Position numbers and translations under genes: made by a program. The notes below the pieces were generated by a model. The model saw only the letters and a program-made list of their open reading frames with translations. It searched no databases and had not been told where the DNA came from. DNA of 22,369 nt from CAKSHC01 sp045594545. Lineage in GTDB: Bacteria > Bacillota > Clostridia > Oscillospirales > UMGS1783. Each line of letters opens with the position of its first letter. Positions within the stretch are counted from its first letter, which is position 1. The stretch spans positions 1 through 22,369 of the forward strand of contig JAZNYQ010000116.1 of assembly GCA_045594545.1 (NCBI GenBank). The letters are read 5' to 3'. Positions 1-9,449 of the stretch are shown in pieces.

Positions 1-920
1 GCACCGGCACGGTAACCCATAACCAGACCGTCAGCGGTAGCACCATAGTGGTTGGAAGTCGGGAAGCCTTGATAGTGCATACGTCCCGCACCGCCGGTAG
101 CGATAACCACCGTCTTGGCACGAGCCACCATCAGTTCCTTGGTTTCCATGTTCATCAGCACAGCGCCGGCAGCGTTGCCCTTGTCATCCAGAATCAACTC
201 GATCGCGGCCGTGAAATCGACCACGGGAATGCCACGGCCTAACACTTCATCACGTAAGGTACGCATGATCTCGGCGCCCGAATAGTCGCGGGCGGCGTGC
301 ATACGCTTTCTGGAGGTACCGCCGCCGTGGGTGGTAATCATGTTGCCCTCGGCATCCTTATCAAATTCCACGCCCAGTTCACCGAGCCACTGAATGGCTT
401 CGGGGGCATCGCAAACCAGTTTAGCAAGCAGATCGCGCTTGGCGGCATAGTGACCGCCGCCGAACGCATCGACAAAGTGGATGGCGGGAGAATCGTTGGG
501 CTTATCGGCAGCCTGAATACCGCCCTCGGCCATCATGGTATTGGCATCGCCGATACGCAGTTTGGTCACGATCATGACATCAGCGCCGGCGGCATGAGCC
601 TCGATAGCGGCGGAAGAACCGGCACCGCCACCGCCGATGACCAGTACATCCACATCATAATCGACCTTAGACAGGTCAACCGAATCGGAAGTAATGCGGC
701 TGGCGGCCTGCAGAGAGGCGGCCAATTCCTTAGGCACCTTCTCTCCCTTGTTGGGGCCGATGGTGAGTACTTCAAACTGATCCTGACGGTAGTCGGGATG
801 ATAGGCGGCCAACAGGTCTTCCTTCTCCTGTGCCGTCATGCGGCGGGGTTCGAGGGCAATATTCGCTTCTCTGGCGGCCTCAACGGCGGCCAAGGATTCT
901 TTCAGTCTTTCCGGATACAT
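1..920 (-). CDS. Fumarate reductase/succinate dehydrogenase-type flavoprotein subunit (partial, 3' end outside window)
   Basis: This is the last visible gene of the operon; about 306 residues are present and the C-terminus lies beyond the left edge. It should be the FAD-bearing catalytic subunit that reduces fumarate to succinate in the cytosol. The dinucleotide motif IGGGGAGSSAA sits at residues 95-105. The family's substrate-site segment THGGGTSRKR is at about 197-206, and ATGGAGR, another FAD contact, is at 274-280. The start at 920 follows a good AGGAGG site 13 nt after the iron-sulfur subunit's stop. About 90 residues precede the FAD motif, whereas ordinary FrdA/SdhA proteins reach it within roughly the first 20. 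No transmembrane anchor gene is visible, so a soluble enzyme like TfrA (thiol:fumarate reductase) or NADH-dependent fumarate reductase is likelier than a quinol-linked one. The direction (fumarate reduction versus succinate oxidation) is inferred from context. Confidence 0.88.
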   Translation of the reverse strand, partial: MYPERLKESLAAVEAAREANIALEPRRMTAQEKEDLLAAYHPDYRQDQFEVLTIGPNKGEKVPKELAASLQAASRITSDSVDLSKVDYDVDVLVIGGGGAGSSAAIEAHAAGADVMIVTKLRIGDANTMMAEGGIQAADKPNDSPAIHFVDAFGGGHYAAKRDLLAKLVCDAPEAIQWLGELGVEFDKDAEGNMITTHGGGTSRKRMHAARDYSGAEIMRTLRDEVLGRGIPVVDFTAAIELILDDKGNAAGAVLMNMETKELMVARAKTVVIATGGAGRMHYQGFPTSNHYGATADGLVMGYRAG

Positions 921-933
921 ATCTAACCCCTCC

Positions 934-1608
934 TTATTTCTCAATCTCACGGTTGTTGTAGAGTTCTTTGAGCTCTTCAACCGGCTTTTGCATGAGCGCT
1001 TCGATCAGCTCGGTAAAGGTGCCGTCGTGGATCTCCTGCACACGGGTGTTCAGGTGATCGCAGGTAGGCGCCAGATACTTACCGTTTAAGCGGCGAGCCA
1101 GCATAGCCACCTGCGGATGGGAGATGCCGGCCGGGCAACGGGAGGAGCAAACGCCGCACATGACGCAGTCAAAGGACTCCTCGGCGCACTTCTCATACTC
1201 GCCGCGCTGAGCGTAGGCGATGTACTGCATAACGTTCAGATCCTGCGTACAGGATTTGGTGCAGGCGTTACAACCGACGCAAGCGTAGATTTCAGGATAG
1301 AGTTGCATCATCACCTGCTCGGTGGGCTTGATCTTCTCCATATCGTAGACCTGCTTGACCAGCGGGAAGAAGGGCAGGGTTGCCACGTACATATCGTTCT
1401 CCACCTTGGTCTGGCAAGCCAAGCAGACTTTCAGATCACGGTCGCCCTTGATGCGGTAGATGGTAGCGCAGGCGCCGCAGAAGCCGTTACGGCAACCGCA
1501 ACCGCGCACCAGTTGATAACCCGCATATTCCATTGCATTCATGATGGTGAGGTTTTCGGGAACTTCATACTTCTTCCCGAACAGATATACATTTACCATA
1601 TTTTCCAT
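934..1608 (-). CDS. Fumarate reductase iron-sulfur subunit (TfrB/FrdB-like)
   Basis: A 224-residue electron-transfer subunit that should pass electrons to the flavoprotein encoded 13 nt downstream. Residues 1-75 form a plant-type 2Fe-2S ferredoxin domain with the cluster loop CGCRNGFCGAC (C39, C44, C47, and C62 or C65). Two 4Fe-4S motifs follow, C110-C113-C116-C120 and C148-C151-C154-C158. The start at 1608 is chosen because AAGGAG lies at the right distance; a longer frame to 1656 would run through that site. Ordinary FrdB carries 2Fe-2S, 4Fe-4S and 3Fe-4S centres. Here the last two motifs look like full four-cysteine sites, as in archaeal TfrB. Methanogen TfrB also has a C-terminal HdrB-like CCG region, which is absent here; a separate HdrB is encoded upstream in the operon. 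Confidence 0.88.
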   Translation of the reverse strand: MENMVNVYLFGKKYEVPENLTIMNAMEYAGYQLVRGCGCRNGFCGACATIYRIKGDRDLKVCLACQTKVENDMYVATLPFFPLVKQVYDMEKIKPTEQVMMQLYPEIYACVGCNACTKSCTQDLNVMQYIAYAQRGEYEKCAEESFDCVMCGVCSSRCPAGISHPQVAMLARRLNGKYLAPTCDHLNTRVQEIHDGTFTELIEALMQKPVEELKELYNNREIEK

Positions 1609-1621
1609 AGCGGTTTTCTCC

Positions 1622-2455
1622 TTAATACTCATCGGGCAGTTCATCCAGCTCGTCAAAGCGGAAAACAGGACCGTCCTTGCAGATGTATTTGTTGGCCACG
1701 TTACAGCGGCCGCATTTACCGATGCCGCACTTCATGCGCATTTCCAGTGTGGTATAGACCTGCTCCTTGGTAAAGCCAAGAGAAGCCAATCCTTCCAGTG
1801 AAAACTTGATCATGATGGGCGGACCGCAGATGATGGCGACCTTGTTGGTATCGAAAGCCAGTTCCTTGACGTAGTTAGGCACAAATCCGACATGGCCGTC
1901 CCAACCCTCTTCCTCACGGTCGATGGTCAGGTGCACATCCACGCCGTCATCGGTCATCCACTCGTCGATAATTTCCTGATAATCGACCAGATCGGCCTTG
2001 GAACGGGATCCGTACACAATATCAATCTTGCCGTAGCGGTCACGGTAATGGCGTACATAGTTGATGACCGAGCGAAGCGGTGCCAAGCCGATACCGCCGG
2101 CGATAAAGAGCAGATCCTTGCCCGCAAACTCGTCATCCACGGGGAAGGCATTGCCGTAGGGGCCGCGAACGGTGATCTGCTGACCAACCTCGGCCTGATG
2201 CAACCAGTCGGTCAAACAGCCGCATTTCTTAATGGAAAACTCCATAAATTCGGTATTGGTGGGAGAAGAAGTGATGGAGAACATGGCCTCACCCACACCC
2301 GGAATGGAAAGCATGGCGCACTGGCCGGGCTTATGGATAAAGGGCTTTTCCCCATCGGGGGTCACGACACGGAAGGTCTTGACATCGGGCGTATCGATCC
2401 GAATATCGGTGATCACACCCAGTACCGGAATCAAGGTTTCGGGACGAGTATTCAT
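1622..2455 (-). CDS. flxA: FlxA-like FAD/NAD(P)-binding oxidoreductase subunit
   Basis: A 277-residue ferredoxin-NADP reductase-fold protein, the probable NADH entry point of the Flx-Hdr complex. The FAD-binding barrel is at about 10-105 (FSITSSP at 59-65 and RGPYGNAFP near 98). The nucleotide-binding half begins with GGIGLAPLRS at 120-129. A PyrK/AsrB-like 2Fe-2S site is at C243, C248, C251 and C259. The same family includes anaerobic sulfite reductase subunit B and the gamma subunits of sulfhydrogenases; the flxBCD and hdrABC neighbours decide the name. The ATG at 2455 follows AGGAGG and overlaps the flxB stop by 4 nt, indicating translational coupling. An upstream in-frame ATG at 2548 would lie inside flxB and is not credible. 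Confidence 0.88.
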   Translation of the reverse strand: MNTRPETLIPVLGVITDIRIDTPDVKTFRVVTPDGEKPFIHKPGQCAMLSIPGVGEAMFSITSSPTNTEFMEFSIKKCGCLTDWLHQAEVGQQITVRGPYGNAFPVDDEFAGKDLLFIAGGIGLAPLRSVINYVRHYRDRYGKIDIVYGSRSKADLVDYQEIIDEWMTDDGVDVHLTIDREEEGWDGHVGFVPNYVKELAFDTNKVAIICGPPIMIKFSLEGLASLGFTKEQVYTTLEMRMKCGIGKCGRCNVANKYICKDGPVFRFDELDELPDEY

Positions 2456-3474
2456 GCCTGTTTCCCTCCTATCGTTTTCATAACTTTGGCAATATTCATT
2501 GAAATCGGGCACTTGGCCAGACAGCGGCCGCAACCCACGCAGGAGCACATGCCGTCATTATTTGCCGGATAGTAGACCAACTTATGCATAAAGCGCTGAC
2601 GGAACCGTTCCTTCTGGGTCAATCTTGGCTGACCCGCCGACATCATGGTGAAATCGGAATACATACAGGAATCCCAGCAACGGAAGCGGGTAATCTCCCG
2701 TCCGTTATTGAAATCCTTAATATCGTAGCACTGGCAGGTCGGGCAGACAAAAGTGCAGGTGCCGCAACCCAGACAAGCCTCCGACAAAGTCGCCCATTCG
2801 GGACGGTCAAACAGTTCCATCGTCTTTTCCGGATCAAACCCCTCGGTGGTCAGATCACTCAGCGGCAGTTTCTTTAGGATCTCACGGGTCTTGGCTTGCT
2901 GAGCCTCGACCGCTTTGGTATCGCAGTCCTCGGTCAAGCCCTCGATGAGGTTCATAAAGGCTTCGCCCTTTTCGGTCTTGGCATCGAAATAGACGGCGTC
3001 CTCGGTCATATGGCAGACCACGTCGCCCTCGGGGGCGGCGGCATCAATGCCGAAGGTACCGCAGAAGCAGGTTTCCACCGGACGGGTGCAGGCCATCGAC
3101 ACGACGGTCGCATGGGCACGGCGCTCGGCATAATAACTGTCTACCGGCTCATTCAAAAAGACACGGTCGAGCACCTCAATGCTCTTGACATCGCACCCGC
3201 GCACACCGAACAGGACAAAATCCTCGCCGGCCTTACGAATGTCGATGATTTCGATGGTCTTCCCCTCGGTTTTGAACTTGACCAGATCCTGTGTCTGGGG
3301 GAAGAAGAAATCCTTGGCCGAGCGGTTGGTGTTGAGCGCTTGGCTATAGGTCACGCCCTCACTCCACGCCTTGTACTCGGCGCCGTTATCGGTATCGACG
3401 GGCAGATAGAGAGTCTGAGCGGCGGCCACGGCGGCCAGTACCTTGTTCAGATCGGCTTTGGCACATTTACGCAT
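2452..3474 (-). CDS. flxB: FlxB-like iron-sulfur electron-transfer subunit (AsrA/hydrogenase-beta-like)
   Basis: A 340-residue protein of the AsrA family. The N-terminal half contains the family segment RGCDVKSIEVLDR (about 92-104). The C-terminal half holds two ferredoxin-like 4Fe-4S sites, C234-C237-C240-C244 and C312-C315-C318-C322. It is expected to relay electrons between FlxA and the other Flx subunits on the way to FlxD and HdrA. The ATG at 3474 lies 8 nt after AGGAAGGGG and overlaps the flxC stop by 8 nt. A GTG at 3483 is also in frame, but it sits too close to that ribosome site. The cluster order flxD-C-B-A beside hdrA supports the assignment better than sulfite reductase, since no AsrC/siroheme subunit is nearby. 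Confidence 0.83.
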   Translation of the reverse strand: MRKCAKADLNKVLAAVAAAQTLYLPVDTDNGAEYKAWSEGVTYSQALNTNRSAKDFFFPQTQDLVKFKTEGKTIEIIDIRKAGEDFVLFGVRGCDVKSIEVLDRVFLNEPVDSYYAERRAHATVVSMACTRPVETCFCGTFGIDAAAPEGDVVCHMTEDAVYFDAKTEKGEAFMNLIEGLTEDCDTKAVEAQQAKTREILKKLPLSDLTTEGFDPEKTMELFDRPEWATLSEACLGCGTCTFVCPTCQCYDIKDFNNGREITRFRCWDSCMYSDFTMMSAGQPRLTQKERFRQRFMHKLVYYPANNDGMCSCVGCGRCLAKCPISMNIAKVMKTIGGKQA

Positions 3475-4453
3475 CTTCGCCACCCCTTCCTACCGCATCG
3501 TTCGGTTCGACATCGTCCAGCGTATAGTTGACCAGCGGCGCACGGCTGCCGACCTCTTCGCCGGCCTGATACTCGCCGTAGAAGGTATTGATATCTTTAA
3601 TAAACTTACGGTTAAGCAGGTGCAGAGGAATGTTCTGCGGGCAGACACGGGAGCACTCGCCGCAGTCGGTACAACGTCCCGCCACGTGGAAGGCACGGAT
3701 GATATGGAACATCTTTTCCTCAAAACTGTCGGCCGGCGCCTTGTTTTCCACGCCCGAATTGGGGTTGCCGAACACACACTTTTCACAAGTGCAGGCGGGG
3801 CAAACATCGCGGCAGGCGTTGCAACGGATGCACTTGGACAGTTCATTCTGCCAGAAGGCATAGCGCTCGTCGGGAGTCATAGCCTCAAGCTCTGCCACCT
3901 GATCAAAACGCTTGGAATCGAGCACGTCACCGTCCTCGCCCAACAGTTCGTCGTAGGCTACGTGTTTCTTGCTCTTGCAATTGACACAACGCTCAGCCAG
4001 CACATCGGCCTTGGCCAGTGTTTTGGTGCCGTCATAAAGCGTTTCTACCTTAACATCGTCACCACTCTTGACCGACAGGATGCCGTCGCCGACCAACGCC
4101 TTGACCTTGGCTACGTCGATCATGCCGTCGCAGGGAATGCCCACGGCATATACCTTTTCCCGATCAAACCGATGCTCGGTGAGCAGTTGGTTAAAGGAAT
4201 AGGTGTCGCAGGGCTTTAAGAAGACAAGTACCTTACCCTCTTTGCCCGTTTCCTTAATCAGATATTTGGAGAAGTTGGCACCGCAGAAATCATCAAACAC
4301 GAAGTCTTTCAATGCCTCGGCATCGGCAAAAACCGCCGGTGTCACATCGTAGTCGAACTCGCCTTTCTTCCAGCCCAGCACGCGGGTAACGGTGCCGTCA
4401 GCCAGAAGCTGTGTTGCTTTTTCAACCAGTTGATCACGCATTACTGTTTGCAT
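3467..4453 (-). CDS. flxC: FlxC-like iron-sulfur subunit
   Basis: A 328-residue iron-sulfur protein. The N-terminal 190 residues resemble the FdhB/F420-reductase-beta type found in Flx clusters (conserved FLKPCDTYSFNQLL near 78-91 and GIPCDGMID near 105-113). There is a ferredoxin-like CIRCNACRDVCPAC site (C208, C211, C214, C218) and a second at C261, C264, C267 and C271. It probably wires FlxA/FlxB to FlxD. The start at 4453 follows GGAGG with 7 nt spacing and overlaps the flxD stop by 13 nt; the 3' end overlaps flxB. A second in-frame ATG at 4441 has no ribosome site as well placed. F420 use is not implied, because no F420-reducing hydrogenase genes are visible. Confidence 0.8.
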   Translation of the reverse strand: MQTVMRDQLVEKATQLLADGTVTRVLGWKKGEFDYDVTPAVFADAEALKDFVFDDFCGANFSKYLIKETGKEGKVLVFLKPCDTYSFNQLLTEHRFDREKVYAVGIPCDGMIDVAKVKALVGDGILSVKSGDDVKVETLYDGTKTLAKADVLAERCVNCKSKKHVAYDELLGEDGDVLDSKRFDQVAELEAMTPDERYAFWQNELSKCIRCNACRDVCPACTCEKCVFGNPNSGVENKAPADSFEEKMFHIIRAFHVAGRCTDCGECSRVCPQNIPLHLLNRKFIKDINTFYGEYQAGEEVGSRAPLVNYTLDDVEPNDAVGRGGEDA

Positions 4454-4875
4454 CGTAGATCCTCCAGTCTTTTATTCTCGCCCAAGGCGGCAATCGTTTT
4501 GGCAAAATCCTCCATGGTGGCGGCAAACTTGGCACCCTCGGCCGCCGATACCCATTCCAGACGGGTACGCTCTTTCTCAATGCCCAAGAACTCCAGCATC
4601 GAGAAGAGAAGCGCCATGCGGCGACGGGTATAATAGTTACCCGAAGTGTAATGGCAGTCACCGGGATGGCAACCGCAGATGATCACACCGTCAGCCCCAC
4701 GCTGAAAGGCACGGAGAATAAAGGTGGGATTGACACGGCAGGAGCAAGGGACACGAATGATCTTAACTTCAGCCGGATAGTTTAAGCGGTTGTTACCCGC
4801 CAGATCCGCGCCCGCATAGGAGCACCAGTTGCAGCAGAAGGCTACGATCAAGGGTTTCTTTTCACTTATTTGCAT
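4441..4875 (-). CDS. flxD: FlxD / MvhD-type electron-transfer subunit
   Basis: A 144-residue MvhD/FrhD-family protein, close to the usual length for stand-alone copies. It has the N-terminal FCCNWCSY motif (C14, C15, C18), PCSCR (C44, C46) and GCHPGDCHY (C68, C74), the cysteines expected to bind its 2Fe-2S cluster. In Hdr complexes this subunit docks on HdrA and delivers the electrons that will be bifurcated. The start at 4875 lies inside the end of hdrA (10-nt overlap) and the end overlaps flxC, so the four Flx genes should be translated together with hdrA. No hydrogenase large or small subunit (MvhA/MvhG) lies nearby, which argues for NADH via FlxA, not H2, as the electron donor. Confidence 0.9.
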   Translation of the reverse strand: MQISEKKPLIVAFCCNWCSYAGADLAGNNRLNYPAEVKIIRVPCSCRVNPTFILRAFQRGADGVIICGCHPGDCHYTSGNYYTRRRMALLFSMLEFLGIEKERTRLEWVSAAEGAKFAATMEDFAKTIAALGENKRLEDLRCKQ

Positions 4876-6860
4876 ATCGCATCCACCTCCGCAAGAATTT
4901 GGTTACCGGCAAAGCCCTTCAAGTCCATCGCACCCGACATACAGGCTACCGTACAAGCACCGCACCCCTGACATACCGCAGGATTGACCTGCGCCACACG
5001 GCGCACCTTGGTCGTGCGATCGGGCATACGGAACTCTTTATCCACATAGGTGATCGCACCGTACGGGCAGACACGCTCGCAGGTCGAACAGCCGTTGCAC
5101 ATCCACTCATCCGAATGCGCCACGCAGGGGTTACCCGTCAGTTTGTCCTTGGCCAACAGACCAATGACCTTAGCGGCGGCCGCACCCGCTTGGGATACGG
5201 TTTCGGGAATGTCCTTCGGGCCTTGGCAGGTACCCGACAGGAAGACACCCGCCGTCGGCGATTCAACGGGACGGAGTTTCGGGTGGGCTTCGGTAAAGAA
5301 ATCGTTGGTGTCCATGCTGGCTGTGAGCATCGTGGCCAACGGACGGGCCGATTGATCCGGCTCGATCGCGGCGGCCAGAACGACCAGATCGGCATCGATC
5401 TCCAACTGCTTGTTATCCAGCAGATCGCTGGCGCGTACCATCAGTTTATTGCCCTCGGGCGAGATCTTACCGACCATGCCCTTGATGTAATGTACGCCGT
5501 ATTCTTCCACGGCACGGCGGTAGAACTCGTCAAAGTTCTTACCGGGGGTACGCACATCAATATAGAAGACATACACTTCGGTATCGGGATATTTGTCACG
5601 GGTGAGCATGGCATGCTTGGCCGTATACATACAACAGATCTTGGAGCAATACTCCTTGCCCTTTTCGGCGCAGGCGGCGCAACGGGAACCGACGCACTGC
5701 ACAAAAACGATCTTGTGCGGATGCACCCCGTCGGACGGACGGAGCAGTTTTCCTGCCGTCGGGCCGGCCGCGTTGGTCAAACGCTCAAACTCCAAAGAGG
5801 TGATGACGTCCTTGGACCGGTTATAGGCATACTCATCAAATTTGTCCATCGAGATGGGATTGAAACCGGTCGCCACAACGATCGCGCCGTAATTCTCGGT
5901 AAACAGCTCATCTTTCTGGGTATAGTCGATGGCCTTAGCGGTACAAACCTTTTCGCAAAGCCCACACTTGCCCGTTTTGAGTTTGGTGCAGTAGTTGGGG
6001 TCAATGGCCGCCACCTTAGGCACGGCCTGCGCAAAGGGAATGTAGATGGCACGGCGGTTATCCATGCCCAGATTAAACTCGTTAGGCACCTTTTTCTGCG
6101 GGCACTTCTCGGTACACAGGCCGCAACCGGTGCAAACATCTTCCTTAACAAAACGGGCTTTCTTATTGATGGTTACGGTAAAGTTACCCACAAAGCCCTT
6201 GACATCCTGCACTTCGCTATAAGAGAAAATGCGGATCTTCTCGTGCTGAGCCACATCCACCATTTTCGGGGTGAGGATACAGGCGGCACAGTCTAACGTC
6301 GGGAAGGTCTTATCCAGCTGCGCCATCTTACCGCCGATGGTAGGATTCTTCTCAACAATATCCACCTCAAAACCGGCATCGGCAATGTCGAGCGCCGTCT
6401 GGATACCGGCAATACCGCCGCCGATGACCAGAGCACGCTTGGTGACAGGGCTCTCACCGGGGGTGAGCGGTACATTGAGGTTGACCTTGGCCACGGCGGC
6501 CTTACCTAAGATAATGGCCTTCTCGGTACCCACGGGAATGTCTTTATGTACCCACGAGCACTGCTCGCGGATGTTGGCGATCTCCACCATGTAGGGGTTT
6601 AAGCCTGCGGCGGCCGCCGTCTTTCTGAATGTAGCTTCGTGCATACGGGGGGAGCAGGAGCAGACCACGATGCCGGTCAGGTTGTGTTCCTTCACCGCCT
6701 CGATGATCATCTGCTGACCCGCCTGCGAGCACATATATTGATAGTTGGTGGAGAAAACCACGCCCGGCTCATGCGCCAGAGCGTCCGACACCGCCTGCAC
6801 GTCAACCGTGCCCGCAATGTTGCTTCCGCACCAACAGACGAATACGCCTATTCTTTGCAT
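4866..6860 (-). CDS. hdrA: HdrA, flavin-based electron-bifurcating subunit of a heterodisulfide reductase-like complex
   Basis: A 664-residue protein, the normal length for HdrA. HdrA carries the FAD that splits electron pairs between ferredoxin and HdrBC. Residues 1-135 form the N-terminal domain, with VCWCGSNIAGTVD at 8-20 and CSCSPRMHEATFRK at 67-80. The FAD-binding Rossmann motif ALVIGGGIAGIQTAL is at 143-157, with the diagnostic LDKTFPTLDCAACILTPKM after it. Inserted ferredoxin sites are at C243/C246/C249/C253 and around C291-C306. Two more 4Fe-4S motifs (CNGCSTCERVCP and CQGCGACTVAC) close the protein, as in HdrA proteins that reduce ferredoxin. The start at 6860 follows AAGGAGG. It lies 14 nt after hdrC and overlaps flxD. 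Confidence 0.95.
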   Translation of the reverse strand: MQRIGVFVCWCGSNIAGTVDVQAVSDALAHEPGVVFSTNYQYMCSQAGQQMIIEAVKEHNLTGIVVCSCSPRMHEATFRKTAAAAGLNPYMVEIANIREQCSWVHKDIPVGTEKAIILGKAAVAKVNLNVPLTPGESPVTKRALVIGGGIAGIQTALDIADAGFEVDIVEKNPTIGGKMAQLDKTFPTLDCAACILTPKMVDVAQHEKIRIFSYSEVQDVKGFVGNFTVTINKKARFVKEDVCTGCGLCTEKCPQKKVPNEFNLGMDNRRAIYIPFAQAVPKVAAIDPNYCTKLKTGKCGLCEKVCTAKAIDYTQKDELFTENYGAIVVATGFNPISMDKFDEYAYNRSKDVITSLEFERLTNAAGPTAGKLLRPSDGVHPHKIVFVQCVGSRCAACAEKGKEYCSKICCMYTAKHAMLTRDKYPDTEVYVFYIDVRTPGKNFDEFYRRAVEEYGVHYIKGMVGKISPEGNKLMVRASDLLDNKQLEIDADLVVLAAAIEPDQSARPLATMLTASMDTNDFFTEAHPKLRPVESPTAGVFLSGTCQGPKDIPETVSQAGAAAAKVIGLLAKDKLTGNPCVAHSDEWMCNGCSTCERVCPYGAITYVDKEFRMPDRTTKVRRVAQVNPAVCQGCGACTVACMSGAMDLKGFAGNQILAEVDAICK

Positions 6861-6874
6861 CTGTTTTCTCCTCC

Positions 6875-7264
6875 TTATTTCCAGTATTTACGCATGGCGC
6901 TGACAATGGCCTGCTGAGGCAGATCCTCGTCTACGAGCGCCGGAATATCATCGGCATTCATGCGGTTGCCGCCCTTTTGGCGCAGCACCGCCAGCCGTAC
7001 CGCCTCCACCATCTTGGCCGGCTCGACCCCACGGGGGCAACGGTCGACACAGGCAAAACAGGACAGGCATTTATACAGCGATTCGCTGTTAAGCAACGGC
7101 TCAATGTCGCCCGACTCCACCATCGATACAAACTGATGGGGATGATACTCCATCTCGTTGTAGGCGGGACAGGTGCCCGAACATTTGCCGCACTTCATGC
7201 ACTTGCGGGGGTTGATGCCGCTGGTGCGAATGATCTCGTCACGGAGCAATTCCTTGTTTTCCAT
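6875..7264 (-). CDS. hdrC: HdrC, iron-sulfur subunit of the Hdr-like complex
   Basis: A 129-residue protein with two 4Fe-4S ferredoxin sites, CMKCGKCSGTCP (C22, C25, C28, C32) and CLSCFACVDRCP (C66, C69, C72, C76). This is the standard HdrC design, an electron wire from HdrA to HdrB. Length is slightly below that of archaeal HdrC. The ATG at 7264 shares one base with the hdrB stop (TGATG) and follows AAAGGAGGA; the longer frame to 7357 would run through hdrB and is discarded. Order hdrB-hdrC-hdrA matches bacterial Flx-Hdr loci. Confidence 0.93.
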   Translation of the reverse strand: MENKELLRDEIIRTSGINPRKCMKCGKCSGTCPAYNEMEYHPHQFVSMVESGDIEPLLNSESLYKCLSCFACVDRCPRGVEPAKMVEAVRLAVLRQKGGNRMNADDIPALVDEDLPQQAIVSAMRKYWK

Positions 7265-8046
7265 CAGTCTTCCTCCTTTACGCCCAGCGCTTCGGCCAAC
7301 AGTTCGGTCAAGTACACGACGGGAAGTTCGCTGTTTTTCTCCACATTGTAGCGGCACAACGGACAGGCCGTTACGATCTCAGTCGCCTGCGCACGCTTGG
7401 CGCTCTCCGCTACGGCACTCGCCTTTTTATCGGCCGATGCCTTATCTTCCAGTACCACATAGCCGCCGCAACATTCGTTACGGGCCGCAAAATAGACCGG
7501 CTCACCGCCCAAGGCGCGGATCAGATCTTCCATAATGGTCGGGTTCTCGGGATCATCCATTGCCATCACGCCCGACGGACGGAGCAACAGACACCCGTAA
7601 TAGCAGGCGATCTTGCGGTTTAAGGGGTTGACCACCTTTTCTTTGATGGCGTCATACCCAATTTTGTCGCGGAGCAGTTCCAGATAGTGCAGAACTTCTG
7701 CCTCGCCCGCGTACTGCTTATCTTCGCTTGCCATGTACTGATTGACACGGAAGGCAAAGGCCTCATCGTTTTGCATGGCATGGTTGGTTTGCTTGAGCAC
7801 GTTATGGCAAGCCGAGCAGACGCTCACCAACGGCCGGTTCTTATCTCTGGCTTCGCACAGGGCTCGTACCGACGACAGTTTGGTCGCCCGCTCGCTCGAC
7901 GAGGTGGTGAACACGCCGCCGCAACACTGCCAATTTTCGATCTCTTCCAGCGTAACCCCTAACACCTCGGCACAGGCACGGGCATACTTGTCCAGCACCT
8001 TGGCCTTGGTTTTCAGGGTGCAACCGGGAAAGTAACTCACTTTCAT
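7264..8046 (-). CDS. hdrB: HdrB, CCG-domain subunit of the Hdr-like complex
   Basis: A 260-residue protein with both cysteine-rich CCG domains complete: C9, C41-C42, C77, C80, and C152 (with C148 close by), C192-C193, C228, C231. In archaeal HdrB these motifs hold two non-cubane 4Fe-4S clusters that split a disulfide; in sulfate reducers the corresponding subunit is thought to act on DsrC. No membrane helix is seen. The full motif set means this subunit keeps the chemistry for thiol/disulfide work and is not a degenerate adaptor. The start at 8046 follows AAGGAG at 7 nt spacing, 11 nt after fumarase. The physiological partner, either a disulfide or the FrdB/TfrB-like subunit, is not shown by the sequence. 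Confidence 0.93.
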   Translation of the reverse strand: MKVSYFPGCTLKTKAKVLDKYARACAEVLGVTLEEIENWQCCGGVFTTSSSERATKLSSVRALCEARDKNRPLVSVCSACHNVLKQTNHAMQNDEAFAFRVNQYMASEDKQYAGEAEVLHYLELLRDKIGYDAIKEKVVNPLNRKIACYYGCLLLRPSGVMAMDDPENPTIMEDLIRALGGEPVYFAARNECCGGYVVLEDKASADKKASAVAESAKRAQATEIVTACPLCRYNVEKNSELPVVYLTELLAEALGVKEED

Positions 8047-8057
8047 GGCGATTCTCC

Positions 8058-9434
<1,377 letters not shown>

Positions 9435-9449
9435 TTTCTGATCCTCCCT

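Noticed and set aside
1622..4453. Anaerobic sulfite reductase or sulfhydrogenase subunits
   Set aside because: Similarity to AsrA/AsrB and hydrogenase subunits is at family level only; no siroheme subunit or NiFe subunit is present, and the flxD-hdrA context is decisive.
4899..6296. A 465-codon open frame on the plus strand
   Set aside because: It is antisense to hdrA, whose full motif set leaves no doubt; the shadow's residues show no domain pattern.
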